DNA of 44,496 bases from assembly GCF_016802865.1 (NCBI RefSeq), contig NZ_JAEVHM010000030.1:1-44496 (forward strand), in the 5' to 3' direction. Within the stretch, counting starts at the first letter, position 1. The number at the start of each line of letters is the position of its first letter. Origin of the DNA: Micromonospora parastrephiae. Its GTDB lineage: Bacteria > Actinomycetota > Actinomycetes > Mycobacteriales > Micromonosporaceae. The notes under the pieces were generated by a model. That model did not search any database. It was not told where the DNA came from and saw only the letters and a list, made by a program, of their open reading frames with translations. This document shows, piece by piece, positions 17,470 through 28,950 of this stretch. The position numbers and the translations under genes are program-made.

Positions 17470-18426
17470 TCACCGAGCGTTGGCCGCGAGCGCGGGCTCG
17501 GGCGTGGCAGGCACGGGCGTTGTGCGTAGTTCGTCGAGGCGCACCAGCGCGACCCCGGCGACGATCAACGCGCCGCCGAACAGCTGCCAGGCGGTGGGCA
17601 GCTCGTCGAGGATCAGCCAGGCGATCAGCACCGCGAAGAGCACCTCGGTCAACCCCACGAACGACGACAGCCGGGGGCCGAGGATCCGGGTACCGGCGAT
17701 CCCGGCCAGGTACGCGACCACGGCGGCGACCAGGGAGAGTCCGACGATGGGCAGGAGCCAGGTGGTGCGCTGCCCGGCGAAGGTGACCTCGCCGAAGGTG
17801 GCGTGCAGCGGCAGCAGACCGGTCAGCCCGATCAGGAGCAGCACGGCGGCGCCGACGGCCATCCCGCCGCTGGCCATCGCCACCGAGGGCAGCCGTGGAT
17901 CGACCCGACCGGCGAGCACGAAGTAGCCCGCCAGTCCGAGCGCGGCACCCAATCCCCAGAGCACGCCCACCGGGTGGAGGTCGGCGGTGCCGGCGAGGTC
18001 CAGCACGAACACCAGCCCGGCCAGGGCGGCCACCGAGCCGGCCACGGTGAGCCGGCGGGGACGCTGCCCGTGACGCAGCCACATCCAGCCCACGACCAGG
18101 ATGATGCCGAGGTATTCCAGCAGCAGCGCGACGCCGACCGGCAGGTAGCGCACGGCGTTGAAGTAGCAGACCTGGGCCAGCGCGACCCCGAGCAGCCCGA
18201 ACATCGCGATCGCCGTGGTGTTCCGGCGCAGCACGCCCCACCTGCCCCGCAGCGACAGCAGGGCGGGGATCGCCAGCACCAGGGCGGCGATGCCGACCCG
18301 GGCGATGACGGCGGACTCGGCCGACCAGCCGGCCTCGATGAGCGAGCGCGCGAAGGTGCCCGAGGTGGCGAAGGTGACCGCGGAGAGCAGCGCCAGCGCG
18401 ACGCCTGCGGCGGGTCGTGGTTGCAT
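17470..18426 (-). CDS. EamA/DMT family transporter
   Basis: Drug/metabolite transporter superfamily membrane protein of 318 residues with about ten membrane spans in two EamA repeats (first repeat up to AGLVFVLDL, second from LWGLGAALGLAGYFVLAGRVDP to GGALIVAGVALVRL). Motifs SGTFARSLIEAGWS and LGPRLSSFVGLTEVLFAVLIAWLILDELPT are typical. Probable role is efflux of a small metabolite or amino acid. ATG 18426 has GAGGAG 6 bases upstream. It is divergent from the CGNR regulator, and a perfect inverted repeat lies in the shared promoter region, which suggests control by that protein. Confidence 0.9.
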   Translation of the reverse strand: MQPRPAAGVALALLSAVTFATSGTFARSLIEAGWSAESAVIARVGIAALVLAIPALLSLRGRWGVLRRNTTAIAMFGLLGVALAQVCYFNAVRYLPVGVALLLEYLGIILVVGWMWLRHGQRPRRLTVAGSVAALAGLVFVLDLAGTADLHPVGVLWGLGAALGLAGYFVLAGRVDPRLPSVAMASGGMAVGAAVLLLIGLTGLLPLHATFGEVTFAGQRTTWLLPIVGLSLVAAVVAYLAGIAGTRILGPRLSSFVGLTEVLFAVLIAWLILDELPTAWQLFGGALIVAGVALVRLDELRTTPVPATPEPALAANAR

Positions 18427-18450
18427 CTCGCGCTCCTCGGGACAAAGGGT

Positions 18451-18481
18451 GTCATGGGCAAACTATCCTTGTGCCCATGAC
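18451..18481. promoter_or_regulatory. Perfect inverted repeat over the EamA/CGNR promoter
   Basis: Arms GTCATGGGCA (18451-18460) and TGCCCATGAC (18472-18481) flank an 11-base spacer containing TATCCT (18464-18469), a good -10 for the CGNR gene. A repressor bound here would cover the promoter. The CGNR protein itself is the obvious candidate. Confidence 0.6.
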
Positions 18482-18495
18482 GCTAGGCGGAGCCC

Positions 18496-19056
18496 GTGAC
18501 AGGAGTCAAGTTGCTTTTCGCTCATGACACCGAATGCTCACTGATCGCCGCGGCCGCGCTCGTCAACACGGCGGGCCGCGACGGCGAGTTGCTCCCCGAC
18601 GTCGCCGCGCTGGACGCGTTCTTCGTCCGGCACGCCTACAGCGGGCGGCACGAGCACACCGACGACGAGTTGCGCGCCGTGCGGGAGCTGCGGCCCCGCC
18701 TGCGCCGCATCTGGTACGCCGAACCACCCGAGATCGTCGCCCTGGTCAACGGCCTGCTGCTGGAGCACAGGGCGCTGCCGCAGCTCATCGAGCACGACGA
18801 CGAGCCGTACCACCTGCACGCCGTACCCCGTGATGCCCCGCTGGCGACCCGCATCGCGGTGGAGGCGGCGATGGCCATGGCCGACCTGGTCCGCACCGGC
18901 GAGCTGCGTCGGCTGCGGATCTGCGAGTACCCGGACTGCGACAATGTGGTCGTCGACCTGTCCCGCAACCGGTCGCGTCGCTTCTGCGAGGCCGGCTGCG
19001 GCAACCGTGCCGCGGTGACCGCCTACCGGGCGCGCAGGGCCGCCGGCCGCTCCTGA
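18496..19056 (+). CDS. CGNR zinc-finger regulator (ABATE domain)
   Basis: Protein of 186 residues. The N-terminal two thirds is the ABATE-like helical region (ECSLIAAAALVNTAGRDGELL...LRRIWYAEPPEIVALVNGLL). The C-terminus is the zinc finger CEYPDCDNVVVDLSRNRSRRFCEAGCGNR, with four Cys and the eponymous CGNR. These proteins are stress-linked transcriptional regulators. It is divergent from an EamA transporter, an arrangement I recall as common in actinomycetes, and a palindrome covers its promoter. GTG 18496 follows GGCGGAG. Its last 34 bp overlap the 3' end of the opposite GNAT gene. Confidence 0.9.
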   Translation: MTGVKLLFAHDTECSLIAAAALVNTAGRDGELLPDVAALDAFFVRHAYSGRHEHTDDELRAVRELRPRLRRIWYAEPPEIVALVNGLLLEHRALPQLIEHDDEPYHLHAVPRDAPLATRIAVEAAMAMADLVRTGELRRLRICEYPDCDNVVVDLSRNRSRRFCEAGCGNRAAVTAYRARRAAGRS

Positions 19057-19616
19057 TCGGTCCACTCCTCGGCCCGCAACTCGTACTCCACCTCCCCGTG
19101 CTCGGTCCCCGGAATCGGGTCGTTCCACTGGAGGTGGAAGGTGCGCACGTAACGCAGCCCCGCCTTCGCCATCACCCGCCGGGACCGCTCGTTGACCGCC
19201 ATCGTCTCGGCCCACACCCGGCGCACCCCGACCGCCTCGAAGGCGTACCGGACCAGCGCCCGGGACCCCTCGGTGGCCAGGCCGCGCCCCCACGTCGAGC
19301 GGCGCAGCCGGTAGCCCAACTCGGCCTCGGCGCCGTCCGCCGACGGGTCGAGCGCGAACCAGCCCAGGAAGTCGCCGGTCGCCCGGTCGAGCGCCGCCCA
19401 CCGGCCGAGCCCCGGATGCCGCTCGTACTGCGCGAGGAGCTTCGGCAACTGCTCGTCCCGAACCGTCGCCAGCGGCGTTGCGACGCCACCGGCGAGGAAC
19501 CGCATCACCTCGGGATCGCTGTCCAGCTCGACCAGCGCGTCCACATCGCCCATCGTCAACCGCCGCAGCCGCAACCGCTCGGTCGCTGGAGGAACCACCA
19601 GGTCATCGCCACCCAT
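19023..19616 (-). CDS. GNAT acetyltransferase (RimJ/RimL type)
   Basis: N-acetyltransferase of 197 residues that would transfer acetyl from acetyl-CoA to an amine. The order of motifs is typical of the RimJ/RimL branch: TERLRLRRLTMGDVDALVELDSDPEVMRFL, then GDFLGWFALDPS, ELGYRLRRSTWGRGLATEGSRALVRYAFE (motif A, CoA binding), and RVWAETMAVNERSRRVMAKAGLRYVRTF. Acceptor unknown. ATG 19616 is preceded by GGGATGATCCC; the open frame continues upstream without family sequence. The 3' end overlaps the convergent CGNR gene by 34 bp. Confidence 0.88.
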   Translation of the reverse strand: MGGDDLVVPPATERLRLRRLTMGDVDALVELDSDPEVMRFLAGGVATPLATVRDEQLPKLLAQYERHPGLGRWAALDRATGDFLGWFALDPSADGAEAELGYRLRRSTWGRGLATEGSRALVRYAFEAVGVRRVWAETMAVNERSRRVMAKAGLRYVRTFHLQWNDPIPGTEHGEVEYELRAEEWTDQERPAALRAR

Positions 19617-19684
19617 GACGGGATCATCCCGCCGGCCGGCGGCACCGTCGAGCCGTTTACCCCGTCGCGGGCGAGGCGGTCGCG

Positions 19685-19867
19685 TCAGCGCGGGGGCGCG
19701 GCCACGAAGAGCCGCCAGGAGTACGCGTCGACGGCGAGCACGGGTCCGTCCGGGTCCTTGCTGTCTCGCACCCCGACCACGTCCCCCAGATTCGTCGCCA
19801 CCTCGACGCACTGGTCGTTGGAACCACTCCGGCTGCTCTTGCGCCACCGGGCTCGGGTCAACTCCAC
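19685..19867 (-). CDS. DUF397 protein
   Basis: Small protein of 60 residues with the whole DUF397 pattern: WRKSSRSGSNDQCVEVA, then VGVRDSKDPDGPVLAVD and W-R-L-F near the end. DUF397 proteins pair with Scr1/XRE-type regulators in Streptomyces and Micromonospora, in systems described as toxin-antitoxin-like or differentiation-linked (compare bldB, whi-associated abaA loci). The GTG start at 19867 overlaps the regulator stop by 10 bp, so translation is coupled. Confidence 0.92.
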   Translation of the reverse strand: MELTRARWRKSSRSGSNDQCVEVATNLGDVVGVRDSKDPDGPVLAVDAYSWRLFVAAPPR

Positions 19868-20658
19868 GACTCCGCCACTTCCCTCAGCAACTCGATCGAC
19901 TCCTGCGGTGGCAACGCCTGCCCGAGGGTAGCTTCCCAGGTCCGTTGTAGACGCAACAGATCCGCAGGCCGATCAAGCTCCTGACCACCGATCTGGGCCC
20001 CCAGGTAGGCAAGGTCGCTGTGGTCGGCGACGGTGGCAAGGATGAACGGCCCATTCAAGCCGGGATACTCCTCCGCCGAGCGAGGCACGACATGCAGTTG
20101 AACCCGCGGGTGCTCGGTCGCCAGGCGCGCCAGGTGCAGAGCCTGCTCGCACATCACCTTCCGACCGCCGACGCGACGCCGCAGCACCAACTCGTCGAGC
20201 ACCGCGACGAGGTGCGGGGGTCGATCCTCGTAGAGCACCCGCTGGCTGTCCATCCGGTCCGTCAGCCGACGCTCAACCTCGTCGGCGTCGAGCAGTCGGT
20301 CCGATTCGAAGATGGCGCGGGCATAGCCTTCGGTTTGCAGCAGCCCAGGGACGTGCAGCGGGTCGAACCATCGCAGCGCCCGCGCCTCCGCGAGGATCGC
20401 ACGCCAACCCCGCAGCCAAACCTGGGCTTTGTCTAGGCTGACCAGCTCCGTGGACATGCGGCCGAAGAGGCCGCCGGTTTCCAGGGCACGGTCGACGAGT
20501 TCCAGGTACTTGGCGGTGGGCGGCTGTTGGCCCAGCTCGACGGCGCTGACGGCGCCGCACGGGACCGCCCGCTCCCCCGGCCGGGCGGTCCCACCGGCGG
20601 GGGCGGGCGAGCGGGGTGATGCCCCAAACGATTCAGCTCGACAGGAAGGCCCCAGCAT
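19858..20658 (-). CDS. Scr1/DUF5753 family regulator with truncated HTH
   Basis: The C-terminal DUF5753 domain is complete: SLDKAQVWLRGWRAILAEA, RWFDPLHVPGLLQTEGYARAIF, RMDSQRVLYEDRPPHLVAVL, HLARLATEHPRVQLHVVP and FILATVADHSDLAYLG. Normally an XRE HTH of about 60-70 residues precedes it. Here only its end survives (AVPCGAVSAVELGQQPPTAKYLELVDRAL); upstream residues in all three frames show no HTH. ATG 20658 has GGGGAGG 8 bases upstream, but its start codon overlaps that of the divergent small gene, so the true start is uncertain. It forms a bicistron with the DUF397 gene and may no longer bind DNA normally. Confidence 0.75.
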   Translation of the reverse strand: MLGPSCRAESFGASPRSPAPAGGTARPGERAVPCGAVSAVELGQQPPTAKYLELVDRALETGGLFGRMSTELVSLDKAQVWLRGWRAILAEARALRWFDPLHVPGLLQTEGYARAIFESDRLLDADEVERRLTDRMDSQRVLYEDRPPHLVAVLDELVLRRRVGGRKVMCEQALHLARLATEHPRVQLHVVPRSAEEYPGLNGPFILATVADHSDLAYLGAQIGGQELDRPADLLRLQRTWEATLGQALPPQESIELLREVAESWS

Positions 20659-20971
20659 GTCCCGGACCTCCCCGGACAACCGCGCCACGAGGCCGTGCCG
20701 ACCGCACCTGCCGTTGCGCCCGCTCTGGCTCTGCCGGGTCTGCGCCGCGCCCTGGCCGTGCCCGGTCGCGCGGCTCACCCTCCGCCAGGAGTACGCCCAC
20801 GACCGGATCGCGTTGAGCATCTACCTCTGCACGGTCCTGCACGACGCGGCGGCCGACCTGTACCGGCTCAACCCGCACGACGGCCCGGACCGGGCAGCGC
20901 TGTACGCCCGCTTCCTCGGCTGGGCGGCACCGCGCGGCGACCCGGACTCAGGGGTGGGTCATTCGGAGTAG
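20657..20971 (+). CDS. Small protein with CRVCxxPWPC motif
   Basis: Protein of 104 residues, function unknown. It has a basic N-terminus, then [24 protein letters not shown], a Cys/Trp/Pro knuckle that may bind metal, followed by helices ([21 protein letters not shown]) and the ending [11 protein letters not shown] recall small proteins with this CR.C..PWPC...RFLGW layout beside Scr1/DUF397 loci in Micromonospora, so it is probably part of the same system. ATG 20657 follows AGGAAGG by about 7 bases. The end overlaps the convergent fumC gene by 24 bp. Confidence 0.7.
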   Translation: MSRTSPDNRATRPCRPHLPLRPLWLCRVCAAPWPCPVARLTLRQEYAHDRIALSIYLCTVLHDAAADLYRLNPHDGPDRAALYARFLGWAAPRGDPDSGVGHSE

Positions 20972-22347
20972 GTCCAGGGTTTCGTCCAGCTGGGTTTCGG
21001 TGAGCTTGCCGGAGTCGACGTGACCCCGGGAGATCACCACCTCGCGGATCGAGGTCTGCTTGGCCAGCGCCTCCTTGGCGATCGAGGCGGCCTCGTCGTA
21101 CCCGAGGTAGCGGTTGAGCGGGGTGACGATCGACGGCGAGCCCTCGGCGTACGCCAGGCAGACCTCGGCGTCCGCGACAAGGCCGGCCACCAGGCGGTCG
21201 GCGAACAGTCGACTCGCGGCGGCCAGCAGCCGGATCGACTCCAGCAGGTTGCGGCCCATCACCGGGAGCATCACGTTCAGCTCGAAGTCGCCCTGCGAGC
21301 CGGCGAAGGCGACCGTCGCGTCGTTGCCGATCACCTGGGCGCACACCTGCCGCATCGCCTCGGCGACCACCGGGTTGACCTTGCCCGGCATGATCGACGA
21401 GCCGGGCTGGAGGTCGGGGATGCGCAGCTCGCGCAGCCCGCACGGGGGCCGGAGCCCATCCAGCGGATGTCGTTGGCCACCTTGTACAGGCCGACCGCCA
21501 CGGTCCGCAGCTGACCCGACGTCTCCACCAGCGCGTCCCGGGCGCCCTGCGCCTCGAAGTGGTTGCGCGCCTCGGACAGCGGCAACCCGGTCGATTCGCG
21601 CAGCTTGCCGATGACGGCGGCGGCGAAGCCGAGCGGGGTGTTGATCCCGGTGCCGACGGCGGTGCCGCCCAACGGCAGCTCCGCCAGCCGGGGCAGCGAA
21701 CCCTCCAGCCGCTCCACGCCGTAGCGGACCTGGGCGGCGTACCCGCCGAACTCCTGCCCCAGCGTGACCGGGGTGGCGTCCATCAGGTGGGTACGCCCGG
21801 CCTTCACCACCGTCTCGAACTCCGACGCCTTGGCCTCCAACGCCGCGGCGAGGTGATTCAGCGACGGCAGCAGATCCTCCACGATGAACTGGGTGGCGGC
21901 CAGGTGGATCGACGACGGGAAGACGTCGTTGCTCGACTGGGACGCGTTGACGTGGTCGTTGGGGTGCACCGGCGAGCCCAGCTCACGGCTCGCCAGGGTG
22001 GCGATCACCTCATTGGTGTTCATGTTCGACGAGGTGCCCGAGCCGGTCTGGAACACGTCCACCGGGAACTGGTCGTCGTAACCACCGTCGGCCACGTGGG
22101 CGGCCGCGGCGGCAATGGCGGCGGCCACGTTCGCGTCGATCACGCCCAGCTCGCCGTTGACCTCGGCCGCCGCGCCCTTGATCTGCGCGAGCGCCTTGAT
22201 CTGGGCCGGCTCGATGCCCCGCCCGGAGATAGGGAAGTTCTGCACCGCACGCTGGGTCTGTGCCCGCCACAACGCCTCGGCGGGCACCTCCACCTCGCCC
22301 ATCGAGTCGCGTTCGATCCGGTAACCGGTCGCCTCTGGAGTCGTCAC
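20948..22347 (-). CDS. fumC: Class II fumarate hydratase, frameshifted as sequenced
   Basis: Iron-independent fumarase interconverting fumarate and malate in the TCA cycle. Residues from [19 protein letters not shown] through [30 protein letters not shown] and [11 protein letters not shown] are canonical. After [12 protein letters not shown] the frame is lost near 21437; the next frame continues with the signature region ending [16 protein letters not shown] and runs to the stop. Restoring one C in GGGC-TGCGC gives the family sequence ([11 protein letters not shown]). Intact length would be about 466 residues. GTG 22347 has GGCAGGA 8 bases upstream. An oxygen-sensitive class I fumarase is encoded 3.3 kb upstream. 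Confidence 0.88.
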
Positions 22348-22391
22348 GCGTACCATCCTGCCGCGCCCATGGCCGACTCGCAGATGATCCG

Positions 22392-25372
22392 TCAGCCCAA
22401 CTCGTTGAGCAGCCGTTCCACCTCGTGCTGGTTCGGCGACTCGACCTGCCGGTACAGCGCCAGCGCCCGGGTCAGGTGAGCACGGGTCTCCGCCGGGTCG
22501 GTCGATCGGAGGCAGCGGGCGATGCCCTCCAGGGCTCGTGCCTGCTCGTAACGAGCCGCCAGGGCGGTGGAATCGACAAGCACCCGGCGGTGCAGGTCGA
22601 GCGCGCTGGTCACGTCCCCCTGGTCGAGCATCGCGCGGGCCAGCAGGTTGCGTGAGGCGCACTGCCCGATCCGATCGCCGACCTCGATCATCGCGACCAA
22701 CGCCTCCCGGTGCAGGGCGGCGGCACGTTGCGGCTCTCCGGCGACGCGCTCCATCACCCCGGTCTCGTTGAGCACCTCGCCCTCGCCGAACCGATTGCCT
22801 CCCCGGCGCTTCAGGTACAAGGCGACGCGCAACAGGCGACGGGCCGGACCCAGGTGGCCCATCCGGTGCCGGACCATGGCGAGGTGCCCGATCGCGTTGT
22901 CGGTCTGCCGTTCGTCCTTCGTCTGCCGGGCCAGCAGGAGGTGCAGCCGGACCAGGCGCAGCGCCTCGTCGTACCGACCCCAACCGATCAACGTGTAGGA
23001 CAGGTTGTTCAACAGATTGGTCAGCTCATGCGCGTCGGCGAGGCCGCTGATCATGCCGAGTGCCTCGTCGAACTTCGCCTTGCCCTGCCGGAAGTCACCG
23101 TTCGCGGCATACGAGATGCCCAGGTTCCACAGCGTGCTGAGCACGTCGCCCCGTAGCCCGAGCCGCCGACGCAACTTGAGCGCCACCTCCATCGACGTGA
23201 TCGCTTCCGGGAAGCGGGCCAGCCGGAAGTACGCCGAGGAGAGGTAGTTCAGCATCGCGGCGACCGCCGCCTCGTCGCCCAGCCGTTCGGCGACCCGAAG
23301 CCCGATCGTGTGTGTCTCGATCAGCTCGTCCAGGTGCCCGCCGTCGAAGTTGAGCCGCCAACAGGCCCGGGTCAGCTGCCAGCACTGAACCGGGAAGCCC
23401 TCCTCCTCGGCCAGCCGGACCAGGGCGGTGAGCCCCGCGAGGTTCTCCTCGAACCACGCCCGCCCCTCGGCCACCGGCACGGCCACCAGGTCGGGCCGAG
23501 CGGGCGCACCGGCGGGAATGTTGCGGCGACTGCCGGCCGCCTCGATCGTCCGAGCGATCGCCAACGTGACGGAGAGGTGATAGTTCAGCAGCCGTTCCAC
23601 GGCGGCTCGGCGCTCGGTCTGCCGCTCCGGGCCGACGAGGAGCAGCCGGGCGTACTCGCGGAGCAGGTCGTGCAACCGGTACCGGCCCGGCTGCACCTCC
23701 TCCACCAGGTGCGCGTCGACCAGCTCGTCCAGCAGATCCTGGGTGGCGGCCAGGGGCAGCTCGGCGAGGGCGGCAGCCACCCGGCCGTCCAGCCGGCCGC
23801 CGGGGTGCAGCCCGAGCAACGGAAACAGCCGCTGCGCTGGCGGCGAGACCTGCGCGTACGACAGGGCGAACGCCTGCCCCACCGAGCGCTGCCCGGCCGT
23901 CAGCTCGGCCAGCGCGCCCGTCCCGGCGAGCAACCGCTCGGCGAGGTCGCGACCCGCCAGTTGGACCGGTGCGCCAGGCGGGCGCCGGCCAGGCGGATCG
24001 CCAGCGGAAGGTGACCACAGCGGCGCGCCACCTCGGCTGCCGCCTCTGGTTCGGCGGTGATCCGCTCCACGCCGGCCACCCGAGCGAGCAGCTCGATCGC
24101 CTCGTCGGCGTCGAGCACGGGCAGCGACGACGGCCGACCCTCGTCCAGCCCGACCAGTCGGCGACGACTGGTGATCAGGACCAGGCAGTGCGAGCCGTTG
24201 GGCAGCAGCGGCGCCACCTGGTCGGCGGTGGCCGCGTTGTCCAGCACCACCAGGGCGCGCAGGCCGGCCAGCTCCGTGCGCCACAGCGCCAACCGGTCGT
24301 CCAAATTTTCCGGCATCCGCTCGGCCGGTACGCCGAGCTGGCGCAGCAGGGCAGCCACGGCCGTGGTCGGCGTCAGCGGTCGGCGTTCACTGTGTCCATG
24401 CAGGTCGATGAAGAGCTGGGCGTCCGGGTAGCGGTCGGCGAGAGCGGTGGCGACGTGCACGGCGAGCGTCGTCTTGCCGCTGCCGGCCATCCCGTCGATC
24501 AACTGGATCCGGGTGCCGTCCTCCTCGATCTCCTTGACCAGGCGGGCCAGCGTCTCCTGCCGACCGGTGAAGTCGCCGATCGCCCGGGGCAGTGAGCGGA
24601 CCGGGCCGACGGGCCGGGTTTCCCGGCCGGCCAGTGCCAGGTCACCGGCGAGCACCCGCTGGTGCAGCTCCTGCAGTTCGGCGCCCGGTTCGATGCCCAA
24701 CTCCTCGGCGTAGAACCGTCGACCCTCTCGGTAGACCGCGAGCGCGTCGGCCTGCCGGCCAACCGAGGACAGGGCGAGCATCAGTTGGCCGCGCAGACGC
24801 TCCCGTAGCGGATGCTGGTCGACGCTCTCGGTCAGCTCCTCGATCAGCTCGGCGGCCCGCCCGAGGCGCAGCTCGACCTCGACGCACTCCTCCAGCACGG
24901 TGAGGCGCTGCTCGTCGAGCGCCTGGGCGCGACGGCGGATGCTGCGACTCGGGATGCCGCCGAGCGCCGGTCCCCGCCAGAGGGCCAGGGCCGCACGGAA
25001 CCGCTCGCCCGCGTCGCCCAAACGGCCGGCCGCGACGGCGGCGCGGGCTGCCTCCACCGTGCGGGCGAAGACCTCGGCGTCCAGGTCGCTCGGCGTCGTA
25101 CGGACGCCGTACCCGGCCGGGTCGGTGATGATGGTTTCCGGGGCCAACTCGAGTTCGGTGAACCGCCGACGCAGCCGCGACACGCAGGTCTGCAACTGGG
25201 CCCGGGCGGTGGCCGGCGGGTGTTCCTCCCACACCGCGTCGACCAGCTCCTCGACCGGCACGAGCCGACCGCAACGCAGCAGCAGCATGGCGAGCACGAT
25301 CCGGTCGCGACCGGCGGTGACAGTGGACTCGCCACCGCCGATCCGCAGAGGCCCCAGGATCCCGAACCGCAT
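22392..25372 (-). CDS. AfsR/SARP family regulator, frameshifted as sequenced
   Basis: Large regulator, about 993 residues if intact. Domains in order: OmpR-like winged DNA-binding ([32 protein letters not shown], 1-95), BTAD (to about 245, [21 protein letters not shown]), NB-ARC ATPase with P-loop [12 protein letters not shown] and [13 protein letters not shown], and C-terminal TPR-like repeats ending LLNELG. The frame breaks near 23949 after HRSNWRVA; the adjacent frame continues [19 protein letters not shown]. One missing C (GTCGCC-GAC) explains it. Such proteins activate secondary metabolism or development. ATG 25372 follows GGGGGAG. It sits between two fumarase genes on the same strand. 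Confidence 0.87.
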
Positions 25373-25521
25373 CTACTCCCCCGCATCAGTGCCGCAACTT
25401 CCAGCAGAGTAGCCCGGCGATCACAGATCGCCTCCGTCAGGCGATAGTGATCTGAGAGCGGATCGACAGCGGCGCGCCGCAGACTCGCTCGGGGTTGTCG
25501 GTGACGGCATCCGACGGGGGG

Positions 25522-25559
25522 CGGTGCGCCCGCCCCACCCCAGCGGGGCGGGCGCACCG
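25522..25559 (-). terminator. Terminator 2 downstream of class I fumarase
   Basis: Perfect 15-bp GC stem (starts CGGTGCGCCCGCCCC) with an 8-base loop, about 70 bp past the fumarase stop. Confidence 0.8.
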
Positions 25560-25582
25560 ATGTCGGTTGAGCACGGACGACA

Positions 25583-25617
25583 GGAGGGGCGTCGGGCGAT
25601 CCGCCCGGCGCCCCTCC
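25583..25617 (-). terminator. Terminator 1 downstream of class I fumarase
   Basis: Stem of about 16 pairs including one G-T (GGAGGGGCG.CGGGCG / CGCCCG.CGCCCCTCC) with loop ATC, 14 bp past the stop. Together with the next hairpin it makes a tandem terminator that insulates the AfsR-like gene. Confidence 0.8.
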
Positions 25618-25630
25618 GCGTACCTGTTGG

Positions 25631-27298
<1,668 letters not shown>

Positions 27299-27306
27299 GA
27301 GCGGCA

Positions 27307-27312
27307 AGCCTA
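27307..27312 (-). promoter_or_regulatory. Candidate -10 box (TAGGCT), class I fumarase
   Basis: TAGGCT fits TANNNT, 8 bases before ATG 27298; no SD is present. No clear -35. Confidence 0.4.
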
Positions 27313-27435
27313 GGGCAGACCGGTCGATCATTCCCACCCGCCGGGCTGGCTCTGGGACGCCGCTCTCATCGGGCTGGGTCCGCGACGCTCCGGCGTCGTC
27401 TCGAGCACGGCCGCACAGCCGGGGCGAGGGTGTGG

Positions 27436-28872
27436 TCAGCCGTCCTTGTCGCGGCCCGGGTCGGGGCAGAGTTCCCGTTTGGGCCCGCAGGTGTCGTCGT
27501 CCGGTCCGGCGGGGCCGGTGCCGCCCGGTCGGGGGGCACCGCCGTCGCCGGGCGGTCGACCGGAGGTGCCACCGGTCGCGCCGAAGCGGATGTAACCGAT
27601 CTCCCGCCCCTCCCCGATGATCATGCCTTGTGGCCCGACCGCGAGGGCGTTCGCAGAGGTCCGCACCACGGCCAACTCCCGGCCGCTGCGTGGATCCAGC
27701 GCGGTCAACCGGGACGGCTTCTCGTCGGCGATCACCGCCGCGTACGGCGTGAGCGCCGCACCGGCCTTGCCGCTGGCGGGCCGGTTCCACAGAACCCGGT
27801 CGGTGCCGAGTTCACGGGCCACGACCGAGCGCTTGTCGGCGGCCCGGAACACCGCGTAGCGGTCGTCGACCGCGACCAGCCTGGTGTTCGATTCACCGAC
27901 CCAGAGCAGCCGTCCGTCGTACCCGTCGATGACCGCCTCGCGGCCGTCCGCGCCGACGCCGATCAGCACGTTCCGCGCGCCCTGCGGGTCCTCGCGCTGC
28001 GCGCAGCCGGCGTTGTCGGCGGTCCGCAGGTTGACTCCGGCCCGCTGCCACGCCTCCTGCCCGGTCGCCGGGTCGCGGGCGGAGATGGCGAAGTAGCAGG
28101 ATCCGTCCTGCGAGCGGGCGGCGATCCGCAACATCCGGCCGCCCACCACCGAGAGCCGCTCGTCCTGGCCGGGCTCGACGTTCTGCAGGACCCGACCGGT
28201 GGCGGTGTCGACCACGTGCACCCGGCCGTCGACCGGGAAGCCGAGCAGCGGCGGTACCGACTCGGGTCCGGCGACCCCGTCGTCGACCCGGGTGGCGGTG
28301 AGCCGGCGGGTGCCGCGCAGGCCGGGGTTGTCGGCGAGCAGGCCGCTGTGCACTCCGGGCAGGAACGCCGTCCACAGTGGGGCGGTGCCGCGCGGGTCCC
28401 AGGCGCTCAGGGTGCAGTCGGTGGCGTCCGTGCAGCTGGCGTCCAGCAGCAGGTTGCGGTACGTCCACACGGCCACCGCGTCGTCGTCGCGCCGCCGGGT
28501 CGCCCCGGTGGTCGGGTCGAGCAGCTCGTACCCCTTGACCAGCAGCTTGCCCACCGCGACGACCGGGTCACGGTCACCGCCGGCGACCGCCGCCCAGTCC
28601 GCCTTGCGCTCCCAGAGCTGGGTGCCGGTGGCCAGGCTGCGGGCCTCGACCCGGGTGCGCTGCTCGACCACGACCGTGTCGCCGGCGATGGTCACGCTGC
28701 GCGGGGTGCCGCCGATCCGCTGCTGCCAGACCACGTCCGGCTCGGAGATCGGGTCGCTGCGGTCGACCCAGTCCCACAGGCCGGGGAAGGGATTCCAGAC
28801 GCCGGTGGCGGCGAGGGCGACGACCACGGCGAGGCCGAGCAGCAGCCCACCGCGCACGCTCCCCTTCGCCAC
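27436..28872 (-). CDS. Membrane-anchored PQQ-like beta-propeller protein
   Basis: Protein of 478 residues. One N-terminal membrane anchor ([19 protein letters not shown]) is followed by an extracytoplasmic seven- or eight-bladed propeller of the PQQ/BamB type; blade motifs such as [45 protein letters not shown] and [15 protein letters not shown] recur. The C-terminal tail is Gly/Pro/Asp-rich and disordered ([17 protein letters not shown]). PQQ ligands or enzymatic residues are not evident, so a scaffolding or sensing role is likelier. GTG 28872 has a TACGGT box 6 bases upstream; GTG 28878 is the alternative. A second gene of this type lies at 36705-37957. Confidence 0.83.
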   Translation of the reverse strand: MAKGSVRGGLLLGLAVVVALAATGVWNPFPGLWDWVDRSDPISEPDVVWQQRIGGTPRSVTIAGDTVVVEQRTRVEARSLATGTQLWERKADWAAVAGGDRDPVVAVGKLLVKGYELLDPTTGATRRRDDDAVAVWTYRNLLLDASCTDATDCTLSAWDPRGTAPLWTAFLPGVHSGLLADNPGLRGTRRLTATRVDDGVAGPESVPPLLGFPVDGRVHVVDTATGRVLQNVEPGQDERLSVVGGRMLRIAARSQDGSCYFAISARDPATGQEAWQRAGVNLRTADNAGCAQREDPQGARNVLIGVGADGREAVIDGYDGRLLWVGESNTRLVAVDDRYAVFRAADKRSVVARELGTDRVLWNRPASGKAGAALTPYAAVIADEKPSRLTALDPRSGRELAVVRTSANALAVGPQGMIIGEGREIGYIRFGATGGTSGRPPGDGGAPRPGGTGPAGPDDDTCGPKRELCPDPGRDKDG

Positions 28873-28878
28873 CCGCAC

Positions 28879-28884
28879 ACCGTA
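28879..28884 (-). promoter_or_regulatory. Candidate -10 box (TACGGT), propeller gene
   Basis: TACGGT lies 6 bases before GTG 28872, with no SD between them. Confidence 0.35.
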
Positions 28885-28950
28885 GCCACGATCACGGATC
28901 TTCCGTACGCCCGCGCCGCCGTGTCGCCGCGCTTTCTGGGCGTGAAGGTG

